64,000 nt of DNA from positions 124,001-188,000 of the forward strand of contig CAMVEB010000001.1 of NCBI GenBank assembly GCA_947166385.1. The letters run 5' to 3'. The DNA is from an uncultured Clostridia bacterium. GTDB taxonomy: Bacteria; Bacillota; Clostridia; Christensenellales; Aristaeellaceae. How positions within the stretch are numbered: the first letter of the stretch is position 1; each line of letters starts with the position of its first letter. Positions 21,361-29,852 of this stretch are shown in pieces. The notes below the pieces were generated by a model, which was given only the letters and a program-made list of their open reading frames with translations, ran no database searches and was not told where the DNA came from. Made by a program: the position numbers and the translations under genes.

Positions 21361-21615
21361 TCAGCTGGCCTTCCGCAGGCTTTGCATGGCGCTCTGGGAT
21401 AGATAATAATTTCGTTTCTTCTGTTTGGTGCGAATCAGAAGCCCTTCGTTCGCCATTCTGCGAAGATACCCCGCCGTGGTGGAGGTGGACAGCAGTCCGG
21501 CCGCTTCGCTGATTTCGCGGACACTGGGCTGTCTGCCATGCTCCTCAGAAAATGACATAATGTAACGAAGAATCACATTCCTTGTTTTGATGTTTCTGGG
21601 CATACAGCTGTACAT
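21361..21615 (-). CDS. Stand-alone LexA-like winged-helix DNA-binding protein
   Basis: RNVILRYIMSFSEEHGRQPSVREISEAAGLLSTSTTAGYLRRMANEGLLI resembles the LexA N-terminal domain; no peptidase domain. Confidence 0.7.
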   Translation of the reverse strand: MYSCMPRNIKTRNVILRYIMSFSEEHGRQPSVREISEAAGLLSTSTTAGYLRRMANEGLLIRTKQKKRNYYLSQSAMQSLRKAS

Positions 21616-21634
21616 ATCTTTTCCCTCCTATTAC

Positions 21635-22411
21635 TTAAGCAAGTTCATTTTCGCTGGCAAACCATCCGTCTTCCGCGATACCAAGGACTTTCCCGACGCA
21701 TCGGACTTCATCTCCGTCATGGAATTTCATGACAGGATATTTCGGATTCAGACTGTGCAGCCCGTCACGCTGGTAGATTTTGATATATCCGGAATCTCCG
21801 TTTGTGAAGATTCCGATTTCACCCGGATGCAGAGACGTACCATGCTTTACCAGCACAAGATCCCCGTCATGAAATTCCGGTTCCATACTGTCACCGCTGA
21901 CGCGGATCAGTTCATCCGCCTGGCGTGTCAGGATGTTTTCCTCAATCCAGACTTCGTCCCCCTGTCCTTCCCCGATGAAGAAGCTCGGTCCGGCGCAGAC
22001 GGAAAGATCGCTTCTGAACAGGCGAATCAGTTTCCTCTTCTGCCGAACTGATTCGTGCTGCAGGTCGATCAGTGCTTCCATCTCTTTCAGGATGATTGTC
22101 TGATGCACAGGAGAAAGCTTCGGAAACAGGCTGTTGAACCGTTCCGGTTCTTCCGCTTTCCGTTGTTCACGGACGCCGAAAAACTCATACAGAGAAAGAT
22201 TCAGTGTTTCGCACAGTACAGGTATACTGTTCAGGTCCGGACGGCTCCTTCCTGATTCCCACGCACCGACAGCGTTCTTCCCGACATGAACCAGCTGCCC
22301 GAGTTCTTCCTGGTTCATTCCTTTATTCCGTCTTCCGGCGCGGATCAGTTCTCCGTAGGATATGCCGGAAGCATTTACCGAGCCGGGATTCTTCCGGTCT
22401 TTCTTATCCAT
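21635..22411 (-). CDS. Xre-family HTH regulator with S24 (LexA/CI-like) peptidase domain
   Basis: HTH GELIRAGRRNKGMNQEELGQLVHVGKNAVGAWESGRSRPDLNSI; S24 VSGDSMEPEFHDGDLVLVKH and GYIKIYQ. Confidence 0.85.
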   Translation of the reverse strand: MDKKDRKNPGSVNASGISYGELIRAGRRNKGMNQEELGQLVHVGKNAVGAWESGRSRPDLNSIPVLCETLNLSLYEFFGVREQRKAEEPERFNSLFPKLSPVHQTIILKEMEALIDLQHESVRQKRKLIRLFRSDLSVCAGPSFFIGEGQGDEVWIEENILTRQADELIRVSGDSMEPEFHDGDLVLVKHGTSLHPGEIGIFTNGDSGYIKIYQRDGLHSLNPKYPVMKFHDGDEVRCVGKVLGIAEDGWFASENELA

Positions 22412-22508
22412 TGCTGTTCCTCCCCCTTTGTCATGTGTTTCCGGTTCTGTCTGTTCATATGATTCGGGGCCAAACGCGAAGAGTTTTCCTCATTTCCTCG
22501 TATGCATC

Positions 22509-22538
22509 ATTATAGCACAATTATTTTGTTCTTGTAAA
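22509..22538 (-). promoter_or_regulatory. Putative promoter of the Xre-S24 gene: TTTACA-18 bp-TATAAT
   Basis: Reverse complement TTTACAAGAACAAAATAATTGTGCTATAAT. Confidence 0.65.
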
Positions 22539-22561
22539 GATATTTGCACAACTATTTTGTT
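22515..22561. promoter_or_regulatory. Tandem putative operators, GCACAA(T/C)TATTTTGTT x2
   Basis: 22515-22530 and 22546-22561, 15 of 16 nt identical, 31 bp apart; each holds an ACAA-N5-TTGT dyad. Confidence 0.65.
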
Positions 22562-22597
22562 GTTTTGTGCTTTCTGTGTCCGGAAACACACTGTTCA

Positions 22598-22626
22598 TTG
22601 ACTTCCAGCACAGGGGCTTTTATAAT
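22598..22626 (+). promoter_or_regulatory. Putative promoter of argF: TTGACT-17 bp-TATAAT
   Basis: TTGACTTCCAGCACAGGGGCTTTTATAAT. Confidence 0.8.
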
Positions 22627-22650
22627 CTTTGGAAAAGACCATGAAATGAG

Positions 22651-23643
22651 GTGTCGGATTTGTTTCATCTGAAAGAAAAGAAATTTTTGAAACTGCTGGA
22701 TCTCAGCCCGGATGAGATCACCGGACTGCTGGATTTGGCGGCGGACTTAAAGGCCAAAAAAGCAGCAGGCATTCCGCATGATTATTATAAAGGAAAGAAT
22801 ATCGCTCTGATTTTTGAAAAGACAAGCACAAGGACCCGTTGTTCCTTCGAAGTGGCCGCTTATGATCTCGGAATTCACTGTACCTATCTGGATCCTTCCG
22901 GTAGTCAGATCGGAAAGAAGGAAAGCATCGCGGACACGGCCCGCGTCCTGGGGCGGATGTATGACGGGATTGAATACCGTGGTTTTGGTCAGCAGATTGT
23001 TGAGGATCTCTTTCGTTACTCCGGGATTCCGGTCTGGAACGGATTGACAAATGAGTTTCACCCCACCCAGGTTCTCGCGGATCTTCTGACAATCCGCGAG
23101 CATTTCGGAACCCTGAAGGATATCAAGCTGGTTTATATGGGAGATGCCCGTTATAACATGGGCAATTCCCTGATGGTTGGCTGCGCGAAAATGGGGATGC
23201 ATTTCGTTGCCTGCGCTCCGGAAAAATACTGGCCTGATGCAGCGCTGATCGCCCGGTGCCGGGATATTGCCGCGGAGACCGGGGCCGTCATTGAATTCTC
23301 CGGGGATGTTTCCGTTGTATCCGGCGCCCATGTCATTTATACGGATGTATGGGTTTCCATGGGCGAAGCGGATTCTGTCTGGGAAGAAAGGATTCAGGAC
23401 CTCCTGCCCTATCGGGTGACCTCAGGGATCATGCGGAAAGCCGGCAGCCAATGTGTCTTTATGCATTGCCTTCCTTCCTTCCATGATCTGAACACAACCA
23501 TCGGAAAACAGATTTATGAAAAGTTCGGAGTCGACTGCATGGAAGTGACGGATGAGGTCTTTGAGAGTCCGCAGTCCATTGTGTTCGATGAAGCGGAAAA
23601 TAGGATGCATACGATCAAGGCCGTCATTGCCGCGACACTGTAA
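22651..23643 (+). CDS. argF: Ornithine carbamoyltransferase
   Basis: [52 protein letters not shown] start. Confidence 0.95.
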   Translation: MSDLFHLKEKKFLKLLDLSPDEITGLLDLAADLKAKKAAGIPHDYYKGKNIALIFEKTSTRTRCSFEVAAYDLGIHCTYLDPSGSQIGKKESIADTARVLGRMYDGIEYRGFGQQIVEDLFRYSGIPVWNGLTNEFHPTQVLADLLTIREHFGTLKDIKLVYMGDARYNMGNSLMVGCAKMGMHFVACAPEKYWPDAALIARCRDIAAETGAVIEFSGDVSVVSGAHVIYTDVWVSMGEADSVWEERIQDLLPYRVTSGIMRKAGSQCVFMHCLPSFHDLNTTIGKQIYEKFGVDCMEVTDEVFESPQSIVFDEAENRMHTIKAVIAATL

Positions 23644-23655
23644 AAAGGTCACAGA

Positions 23656-23679
23656 AAGGCCCGGATTTCTCCGGGCCTT
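23656..23679. terminator. Terminator after argF
   Basis: AAGGCCCGGA-TTTC-TCCGGGCCTT followed by CTTTCC. Confidence 0.75.
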
Positions 23680-23699
23680 CTTTCCTGTCCGCAGGATGA

Positions 23700-24497
23700 T
23701 TATTCCTGCCATACGCCGTCGAAGACGAATTCTGCTGCCCCTTCCTGGAAAATGTGATTCGTTTTCTCATCCCACTCAATCAGGAGAGACCCGCCGTTCA
23801 GTTCCAGGACGGTTTTTCTTTCTGCCAGACCGTTCACAACAGCGGCAGCCAGCGTCGCACATGCGCCTGTGCCGCAGGCCAGTGTTTCCCCCGCGCCTCT
23901 TTCCCACACGCGCATCCGAATCCGGTCTTTCCCGAGAATCTTTGCAAACTCAGTGTTTGTCCGATGGGGAAACATCGGATGATATTCAAACTTCGGTCCG
24001 ATTTTCATCAGATCCAATTCTTCCACTTCTTCCAGGAAGAGAACAGCGTGGGGATTTCCCATGCTGACACGGGTAATTCGGTACGGCTGGCCGGCCACCT
24101 CAATCAATTCATCGATTCCGAGAATTGCTGGAGCACCCATGTCCACCCGGATCGTTTCTGCTTTTCCGCCGTTACTCTTAATTTGCAGGATTTTAATGCC
24201 GGCGCCTGTCATCAGCGAAACTTCGGTCTTTTTTGTCAGTCCCCGCTCAAAAACATATTTCCCGACACATCTGGCAGCATTCCCGCACATTTCCGATTCA
24301 CTGCCGTCTGAGTTGAACATGCGCATCCTGAAATCCGCTTCCCGGTCCGGACAGATCATCACAAGTCCGTCGCTTCCGACGCCGAAATGCCGGTCGCTGA
24401 TTTTTCTGGCTGTTTCCTCCGGATGATCCACCTGTTCCTCAAAACAGTTCACGTAAATATAATCGTTGCCTAGTCCCTGCATTTTGGAAAATTTCAT
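23700..24497 (-). CDS. dapF: Diaminopimelate epimerase
   Basis: MKFSKMQGLGNDYIYVN, MFNSDGSESEMCGNAARC, ERGAGETLACGTGACA. Confidence 0.96.
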   Translation of the reverse strand: MKFSKMQGLGNDYIYVNCFEEQVDHPEETARKISDRHFGVGSDGLVMICPDREADFRMRMFNSDGSESEMCGNAARCVGKYVFERGLTKKTEVSLMTGAGIKILQIKSNGGKAETIRVDMGAPAILGIDELIEVAGQPYRITRVSMGNPHAVLFLEEVEELDLMKIGPKFEYHPMFPHRTNTEFAKILGKDRIRMRVWERGAGETLACGTGACATLAAAVVNGLAERKTVLELNGGSLLIEWDEKTNHIFQEGAAEFVFDGVWQE

Positions 24498-24521
24498 TGG
24501 CCTGTTCCCTGCCTTTATCGG

Positions 24522-25046
24522 TTAATACACTTCACCCGCTGCCTGCAGGCTTTCGTTTCGGTCAACTGTTTCAGTCTCTTTTTCCTGCGGCTCTTCCCGG
24601 CGGATAAAACGGTTCAGTTCCTGCAGTCGCTGAATACGTCCCTCAATCCGTTTCCCGGTCAGTGCCTTGCTTCTGTATCGGTCAAACAGAGCGCGTACGC
24701 CCATGGTAACGGGAATGGCCGCCCAAAAACCGGCAAGGCCTGTCACGGCAGCGCCGACTCCGAGTGCTGCTCCGCTTTTGACCATACGGTAAGCTCCGTC
24801 TTTCAGTCCCGTCATTCCGGGCTTTTTCTTCAAAAGGACCTTCGTCCCCTCAGTGGCCGAAATCAGAACAAAAGGAAGGATACCTGATACGCTCTGCGTC
24901 AGTTCGGTCAGAATGCCTGTTTCTTCCAGCAGTCCGGTATCCACTGCGATCTCATCCACGTACGTCAGACCGGTCGCAATGGTATCCACCACGGTATCGT
25001 GTTGTCTTTTCCGGTAATCCCGGACGATTTCTTCATAGGTTTTCAT
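24522..25046 (-). CDS. Hypothetical protein with hydrophobic glycine-rich segment
   Basis: 174 aa ORF in a co-directional set with dapF; no recognised motif. Confidence 0.6.
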   Translation of the reverse strand: MKTYEEIVRDYRKRQHDTVVDTIATGLTYVDEIAVDTGLLEETGILTELTQSVSGILPFVLISATEGTKVLLKKKPGMTGLKDGAYRMVKSGAALGVGAAVTGLAGFWAAIPVTMGVRALFDRYRSKALTGKRIEGRIQRLQELNRFIRREEPQEKETETVDRNESLQAAGEVY

Positions 25047-25082
25047 ATCGGTTCACTCCTTCCTTTTTCGGATTCTCGGAGC

Positions 25083-25535
25083 TTACAGCAGTTTGTTCAG
25101 CAGCGTGACAATCACCCAGGCGCCGGCAGCAATGGCAACCAGAACGGTCAGATCCTTGATGATGTTACCGCGTTTGGGCTTTTCCTTCAGAGGCTCTTTA
25201 TCCGTTTTCTTCTCAACGGCCGCAAGCCTGTTCCGCATTTCAGTCAGATCCCTGTCCCGGGCTGTTCGTTCATCGTCCAGCATGGTTTCAATAGCGTCAA
25301 TTTTCGTTCCCAGAGATTGGATCCGGCGGTCTTCTTCGGTCATCATGTGATCCATTTCCCGTCGAAGCTTCGCCTGGTCTTCGCAAAGTCCTTCCGCCAC
25401 CAGTGTCATTTCCGCCGTAAAGTTTTCCATCAGTTGTGTCGGGTTTTCCCCTTTAACCATTTTCAGCGCTCCGTCCCAGAATTTTCGGGGCTTCTCCGGC
25501 ATTTCGTTTCTTTCAGCCAGTTCTGTTTTTTCCAT
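25083..25535 (-). CDS. Hypothetical coiled-coil protein with C-terminal TM anchor
   Basis: Heptad-rich sequence, then TVLVAIAAGAWVIVTLLNKLL. Confidence 0.6.
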   Translation of the reverse strand: MEKTELAERNEMPEKPRKFWDGALKMVKGENPTQLMENFTAEMTLVAEGLCEDQAKLRREMDHMMTEEDRRIQSLGTKIDAIETMLDDERTARDRDLTEMRNRLAAVEKKTDKEPLKEKPKRGNIIKDLTVLVAIAAGAWVIVTLLNKLL

Positions 25536-25561
25536 ATTGATTGTTCCTTTCTCTGAATAGG

Positions 25562-26272
25562 TCAGATTCTGAACACGAAGCGGTCGCCCCGGATCAGCTG
25601 GATGCTGCTGTGCAGCGGCCTGCCCTTCTGGTCATAAACTATTTCATGCAGTCGCATGAGAGGCGCACCGGCATCTATGGCCAGGAGTTTTGCCTGGCTT
25701 TCTGTCGCAAACGTCATGGACACATCGTGGACAGCCTGTTTGGGTTCAATCCCGTAGTCGCGGAGAATCAGATACAGGCTGCCGGCCAGGTTTTCATTTT
25801 CCAGGTAGGAATAAGCCATGGAAAAATGGTTTTTCTCCAGCACCACCGGTACGCCGTCCGCGGTTCGGACTCGCAGCGTTTCAATGATCCTGGCGCCTTC
25901 CCGAAGGCCGAGTTCTTCCACATCCTGTTTTTCCGCGTCCGTTTCCTTTACATGGATAACCCGTGTTCCGGGCCGGAAGCCGTTCTGCTTGCAGGCATCG
26001 TGAAAGCTGTGGATATTTTTCAGGTCCTGACTGATCCGGGGAGTGGAGACAAAGGTGCCTTTCCCCTGTTTTTTCTCCAGCAGTCCTTCGGATGTCAGTT
26101 CCGCCAGCGCCCGGCGCACAGTCACACGGCTTACCTGGTAAACCGCTTCCAGTTCATGCTCAGGGGGAATTCGCGCGCCAACCGGATATTTGCCTTTTTC
26201 AATATCTTCGGACAACCGCTGCATTAGCTGGTGATACAGCGGACTGGAGCTGTCGGACTGCAGTTTTTTCAT
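25562..26272 (-). CDS. GntR-family transcriptional regulator with UTRA domain
   Basis: PLYHQLMQRLSEDIEKGKYPVGARIPPEHELEAVYQVSRVTVRRALAELTSEGLLEKKQGKGTFV plus UTRA-like C-terminus. Confidence 0.93.
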   Translation of the reverse strand: MKKLQSDSSSPLYHQLMQRLSEDIEKGKYPVGARIPPEHELEAVYQVSRVTVRRALAELTSEGLLEKKQGKGTFVSTPRISQDLKNIHSFHDACKQNGFRPGTRVIHVKETDAEKQDVEELGLREGARIIETLRVRTADGVPVVLEKNHFSMAYSYLENENLAGSLYLILRDYGIEPKQAVHDVSMTFATESQAKLLAIDAGAPLMRLHEIVYDQKGRPLHSSIQLIRGDRFVFRI

Positions 26273-26290
26273 TTTCTGGCATCCTCTCTG

Positions 26291-26328
26291 TTGTATTAAA
26301 ATGTATCAATACAACAATTGTATGATAC
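26291..26328. promoter_or_regulatory. Candidate GntR/UTRA operator cluster
   Basis: TTGTATT-N10-AATACAA (26291-26314) overlapping GTATCAATACAACAATTGTATGATAC (26303-26328), next to the gntR start. Confidence 0.6.
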
Positions 26329-26419
26329 CACTGAACATGGAAAAAAGCAAGTCCTTTCCGGAAACTGCTGAAAGAACAGAAACCCGCCCGGCAGGACCGG
26401 ACAGGATTCTGTGTTTTCA

Positions 26420-27586
26420 TCAGCGGATTCTGATATCTCCGCTGACGCTGGTAGCCTGGATCTGCAGCCTGGCGCCTGCTCCGCTGTCCGGTATCCGACA
26501 GGACACGGAACCGGAAACCGTAGACATAGCAGTATGTACACTGTCCGTTCCTGGTGCAAGTTCAATTTCCACATCACCGCTGGTGGAACGGCCTTCAATT
26601 CTTGCGACGGTCGTATTAAGGAGATCGGCAGTCACGTCGCCGCTGACCGTATTTGCATGGATCTGATCTGCTTCCCCGTTCATTTCCACATCGCCGCTGG
26701 TGGATTTCATTTCCGCTGTCCTGTACACACCTCTGGCGTTCACATCGCCGCTCATGCTGCTAAGTACGATGGTATGCGCGTTGCCTTTCACATCAATATC
26801 ACCGCTCATGGTACTGATGTTGATCTTTTCTGCTGCCGTGGCATCTGGAGCCTCAACCTCAGCATCACCGCTCATACTGTGGATGCTCAGGCGCTCCGGC
26901 AGGGTGGTTTCCACATGAACATCACCGGATTTGGCGTTCAGGTCCATTTCCTGTAGCCTTCCGGCAGGCAGGTCAATATAGACATTCCAGCTGACAGAGA
27001 TATTGGAGGCAACGCTGCCGATTGCTTTTCCAATGAATCTCAGCAGACCCTGAACAGAAAACTCCTCACTGCCGATCTTCTGAGCCGCTTCATCGATCGA
27101 CTTCTTGGTTTTGTCCACAGCTTTGACCCACAGTGCGGATCCGTTCTGGTCACAGATGATCTGGTTCAGGTCTTCACACCGGACGTGAATCCTGTTATCC
27201 GGGGATTTTCCGACGACCAGGTCGCATCCTTTCAGGTCTGTCCGGAGAATCCGGATCCCGTCCGCGGCAAAAGCATATTCAGTGGGTTCTTCCTGCGGTT
27301 TTTCTTCCTTTTCCGGTATTTTCGGATTCATAACAGGAATGCTCTGAGCCGGTTTCTTTTCTTCCAGTCCCGGCTTCTTCGGATACTCATCAATGACTTC
27401 CTTCATGCCTTTCAGGCTGTCCACCACGGCATCAACTGCCTCGGTTTCGCTCATACCCCTGGAAAGCAGGTCTTCATAGTGTTCAAGGCAGTTATTCAGG
27501 AGTTCTTCGTGCAGGGCTCTGGTTTCCGCGGTATCCGCAATATCCTTGAACATGTGGTCAATAATTCCGTGAATGGTTGCGTTCAT
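26420..27586 (-). CDS. DUF4097-type beta-strand-repeat protein with HAAS/DUF1700-like N-terminus
   Basis: N-terminal NNCLEHYEDLLSRGMSETEAVDAVVDSLKG; about nine SGD/SGS repeats spaced about 20 aa apart. Confidence 0.75.
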   Translation of the reverse strand: MNATIHGIIDHMFKDIADTAETRALHEELLNNCLEHYEDLLSRGMSETEAVDAVVDSLKGMKEVIDEYPKKPGLEEKKPAQSIPVMNPKIPEKEEKPQEEPTEYAFAADGIRILRTDLKGCDLVVGKSPDNRIHVRCEDLNQIICDQNGSALWVKAVDKTKKSIDEAAQKIGSEEFSVQGLLRFIGKAIGSVASNISVSWNVYIDLPAGRLQEMDLNAKSGDVHVETTLPERLSIHSMSGDAEVEAPDATAAEKINISTMSGDIDVKGNAHTIVLSSMSGDVNARGVYRTAEMKSTSGDVEMNGEADQIHANTVSGDVTADLLNTTVARIEGRSTSGDVEIELAPGTDSVHTAMSTVSGSVSCRIPDSGAGARLQIQATSVSGDIRIR

Positions 27587-27590
27587 CTTT

Positions 27591-27920
27591 TTATTCCTCC
27601 TCCAGCAGTTTGTTCAGTACTTCTCTGGTTTCGTGCCAGGCTGCAACTTCTTCATTCAGCCTGTTTTTTCCCTCGTCTGTCAGACTGTAATACCTCCGTC
27701 TGGCTCCGACCGTTTCATCACCCCAGTAGGAACGGATAAAACCCGCTCCTTCCAGCCGTCTGAAAGCGGTGTACAGTGTCGCTTCCTTCATTTCAAGTCT
27801 GCCGCCGCTGAGCCGGGATACTTCCTTGCTGATCTGGTATCCGTACCCGTCTCCGCCGGTCAGTTGCCGAAGAATAACTGCGTCCGTATACCCCCTCAGT
27901 AAATCAGCTGAGATCGTCAT
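27591..27920 (-). CDS. PadR-family transcriptional regulator
   Basis: LRGYTDAVILRQLTGGDGYGYQISKEVSRLSGGRLEMKEATLYTAFRRLEGAGFIRSYWGDETVGARRRYYSLTDEG. Confidence 0.92.
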   Translation of the reverse strand: MTISADLLRGYTDAVILRQLTGGDGYGYQISKEVSRLSGGRLEMKEATLYTAFRRLEGAGFIRSYWGDETVGARRRYYSLTDEGKNRLNEEVAAWHETREVLNKLLEEE

Positions 27921-28115
27921 AGGATCACCTCCGGGAAGTACTTTATCACAATATACCTCGCCTGTCAATGTATATTATGAATTTATTTATTGCTTTTCAT
28001 GAAATATGTTTTACCTGTTTTTTTGTCGCCCTGTTTGGTAAAACCATTGCAGATTCCGCTTCTAACCGGTATAATAAAAAAAACAGACCTTTCGCAAAAA
28101 GGAGCCTGTGAACTG

Positions 28116-29852
28116 ATGTCAGAATTCTGGAAACATATGAGAAAATACAGGAAGGAATGCATCCTGGGCCCGGCTTTCAAACTGTTGGAAGCGCTTTTTG
28201 AGCTGATTGTTCCGCTGATCATTGCCGGTCTGGTTGATAACGGTATCCGGATGAACAACACGGCAGCTGTTTATGGCAGCGGCGGTCTTCTGGCCCTGAT
28301 GGCGGCGCTTGGTTTTGCTGCTTCTGTCACAGCCCAGTACTTTGCTGCCCGTGCGGCAATCGGTTATTCCTCTGACCTGCGCCACAGGCTTTTCTCCCAT
28401 ATTCAGTCTTTCTCGTATGCGGATCTGGATCATCTCGGCGTATCCACGCTGATTACCAGAATGACCGGGGATATCAACCAGGTTCAGACCGGGATCAACC
28501 TGGGGCTGCGTCTTCTGCTGCGTTCGCCTTTTGTGGTATTCGGAGCGATGATCATGGCCTTCACCATTGACACCCGGAGTGCGCTGATCTTTGTGGGCGT
28601 CATCGCCGTTTTATTCCTGATTGTTTTCGGCATTATCCTCGGTACCGTCCCCATGCATCGGAAAGTCCGTTCCGGATTGGATGATGTCACGGCCGCAACC
28701 CGGGAAAATCTTTCCGGTGTCCGGGTAATCCGCGCCTTTGTTCAGGAAGATACGCAGATTTCCCGCTTCGACAGGTTGAATGATTTCCTGACCCGAGCCC
28801 AGTTGCATGTCGGACGCTGGACTTCCGCCATGAATCCGCTCACCTTCCTGGTGCTGGATCTGGCCATTGTCCTGCTGATCCGGACAGGGGCTTTCAGAGT
28901 GGATGAAGGAAGCCTCTCCCAGGGTCAGCTGATCGCCCTGTACAATTATATGGGTCAGATTCTGGTCGAACTCGTCAAGCTGGCCAACCTGATTGTCACC
29001 CTGACAAAATCAGCGGCATGCGGTCGGAGAATTTCCGATATTATGCAACTGTCCTCCTCGATGAAAGACGGAACAGCAGATCTTCCTCCCGGGGATCTTA
29101 CCCTGTCTTTCGATGATGTCTCCATCCGCTACAGTGAAGGAGCGGATCCTTCTCTCGAGCACATCTCCTTCACCGCCGCGCCAGGGGAAACGGTCGGAAT
29201 CATCGGTGGCACAGGCAGTGGCAAAACCACACTGGTCCACCTGATCCCCCGCTTCTATGATGTCACCGGCGGATCTGTCCGTCTGGAAGGACAGGATGTC
29301 AGAGATTTCCGTTTGTCCTCCTTGCGCGGCGCAGTTGGAATCGTCCCGCAGCATGCAGTTCTGTTCCAGGGGACTATCCGATCCAACCTGCTGTGGGGGA
29401 ATCCGGATGCCGATGACGCGTCCCTGATGGAAGCGGCGGCTGCAGCCCAGGCACTGGATGTTCTGGATAAAAAAGAAAAAGGTCTCGATGAACCGGTAGA
29501 ACAGGGAGGACGGAATTTCTCAGGCGGTCAGCGCCAGCGGCTGACAATTGCGCGGGCCCTTGTCCGCAGGCCCAGGATTCTGATTCTGGATGACAGTGCC
29601 TCCGCTCTGGATTATGCAACGGATGCCGCCCTTCGGAAATCCCTGCGCAGCCTGCCGTATCATCCGATTACACTCATTGTTTCTCAGCGTACGTCCTCTG
29701 TCCGTTTTGCGGACCGGATTCTGGTGCTGGACGATGGGGTCTGTGTCGGTCAGGGAACACACGAACAGCTGTTGGAGACATGCCCCGTCTATCGGGAGAT
29801 TCACGAAGCTCAGCAGGCGGATGCTGCTGCGGAAGGAGGGATGAAGTCATGA
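28116..29852 (+). CDS. ABC exporter half-transporter 1 (non-canonical Walker B)
   Basis: TM domain plus NBD GGTGSGKTTL, FSGGQRQRLTIARAL, RILILDDSASALD. Confidence 0.92.
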   Translation: MSEFWKHMRKYRKECILGPAFKLLEALFELIVPLIIAGLVDNGIRMNNTAAVYGSGGLLALMAALGFAASVTAQYFAARAAIGYSSDLRHRLFSHIQSFSYADLDHLGVSTLITRMTGDINQVQTGINLGLRLLLRSPFVVFGAMIMAFTIDTRSALIFVGVIAVLFLIVFGIILGTVPMHRKVRSGLDDVTAATRENLSGVRVIRAFVQEDTQISRFDRLNDFLTRAQLHVGRWTSAMNPLTFLVLDLAIVLLIRTGAFRVDEGSLSQGQLIALYNYMGQILVELVKLANLIVTLTKSAACGRRISDIMQLSSSMKDGTADLPPGDLTLSFDDVSIRYSEGADPSLEHISFTAAPGETVGIIGGTGSGKTTLVHLIPRFYDVTGGSVRLEGQDVRDFRLSSLRGAVGIVPQHAVLFQGTIRSNLLWGNPDADDASLMEAAAAAQALDVLDKKEKGLDEPVEQGGRNFSGGQRQRLTIARALVRRPRILILDDSASALDYATDAALRKSLRSLPYHPITLIVSQRTSSVRFADRILVLDDGVCVGQGTHEQLLETCPVYREIHEAQQADAAAEGGMKS

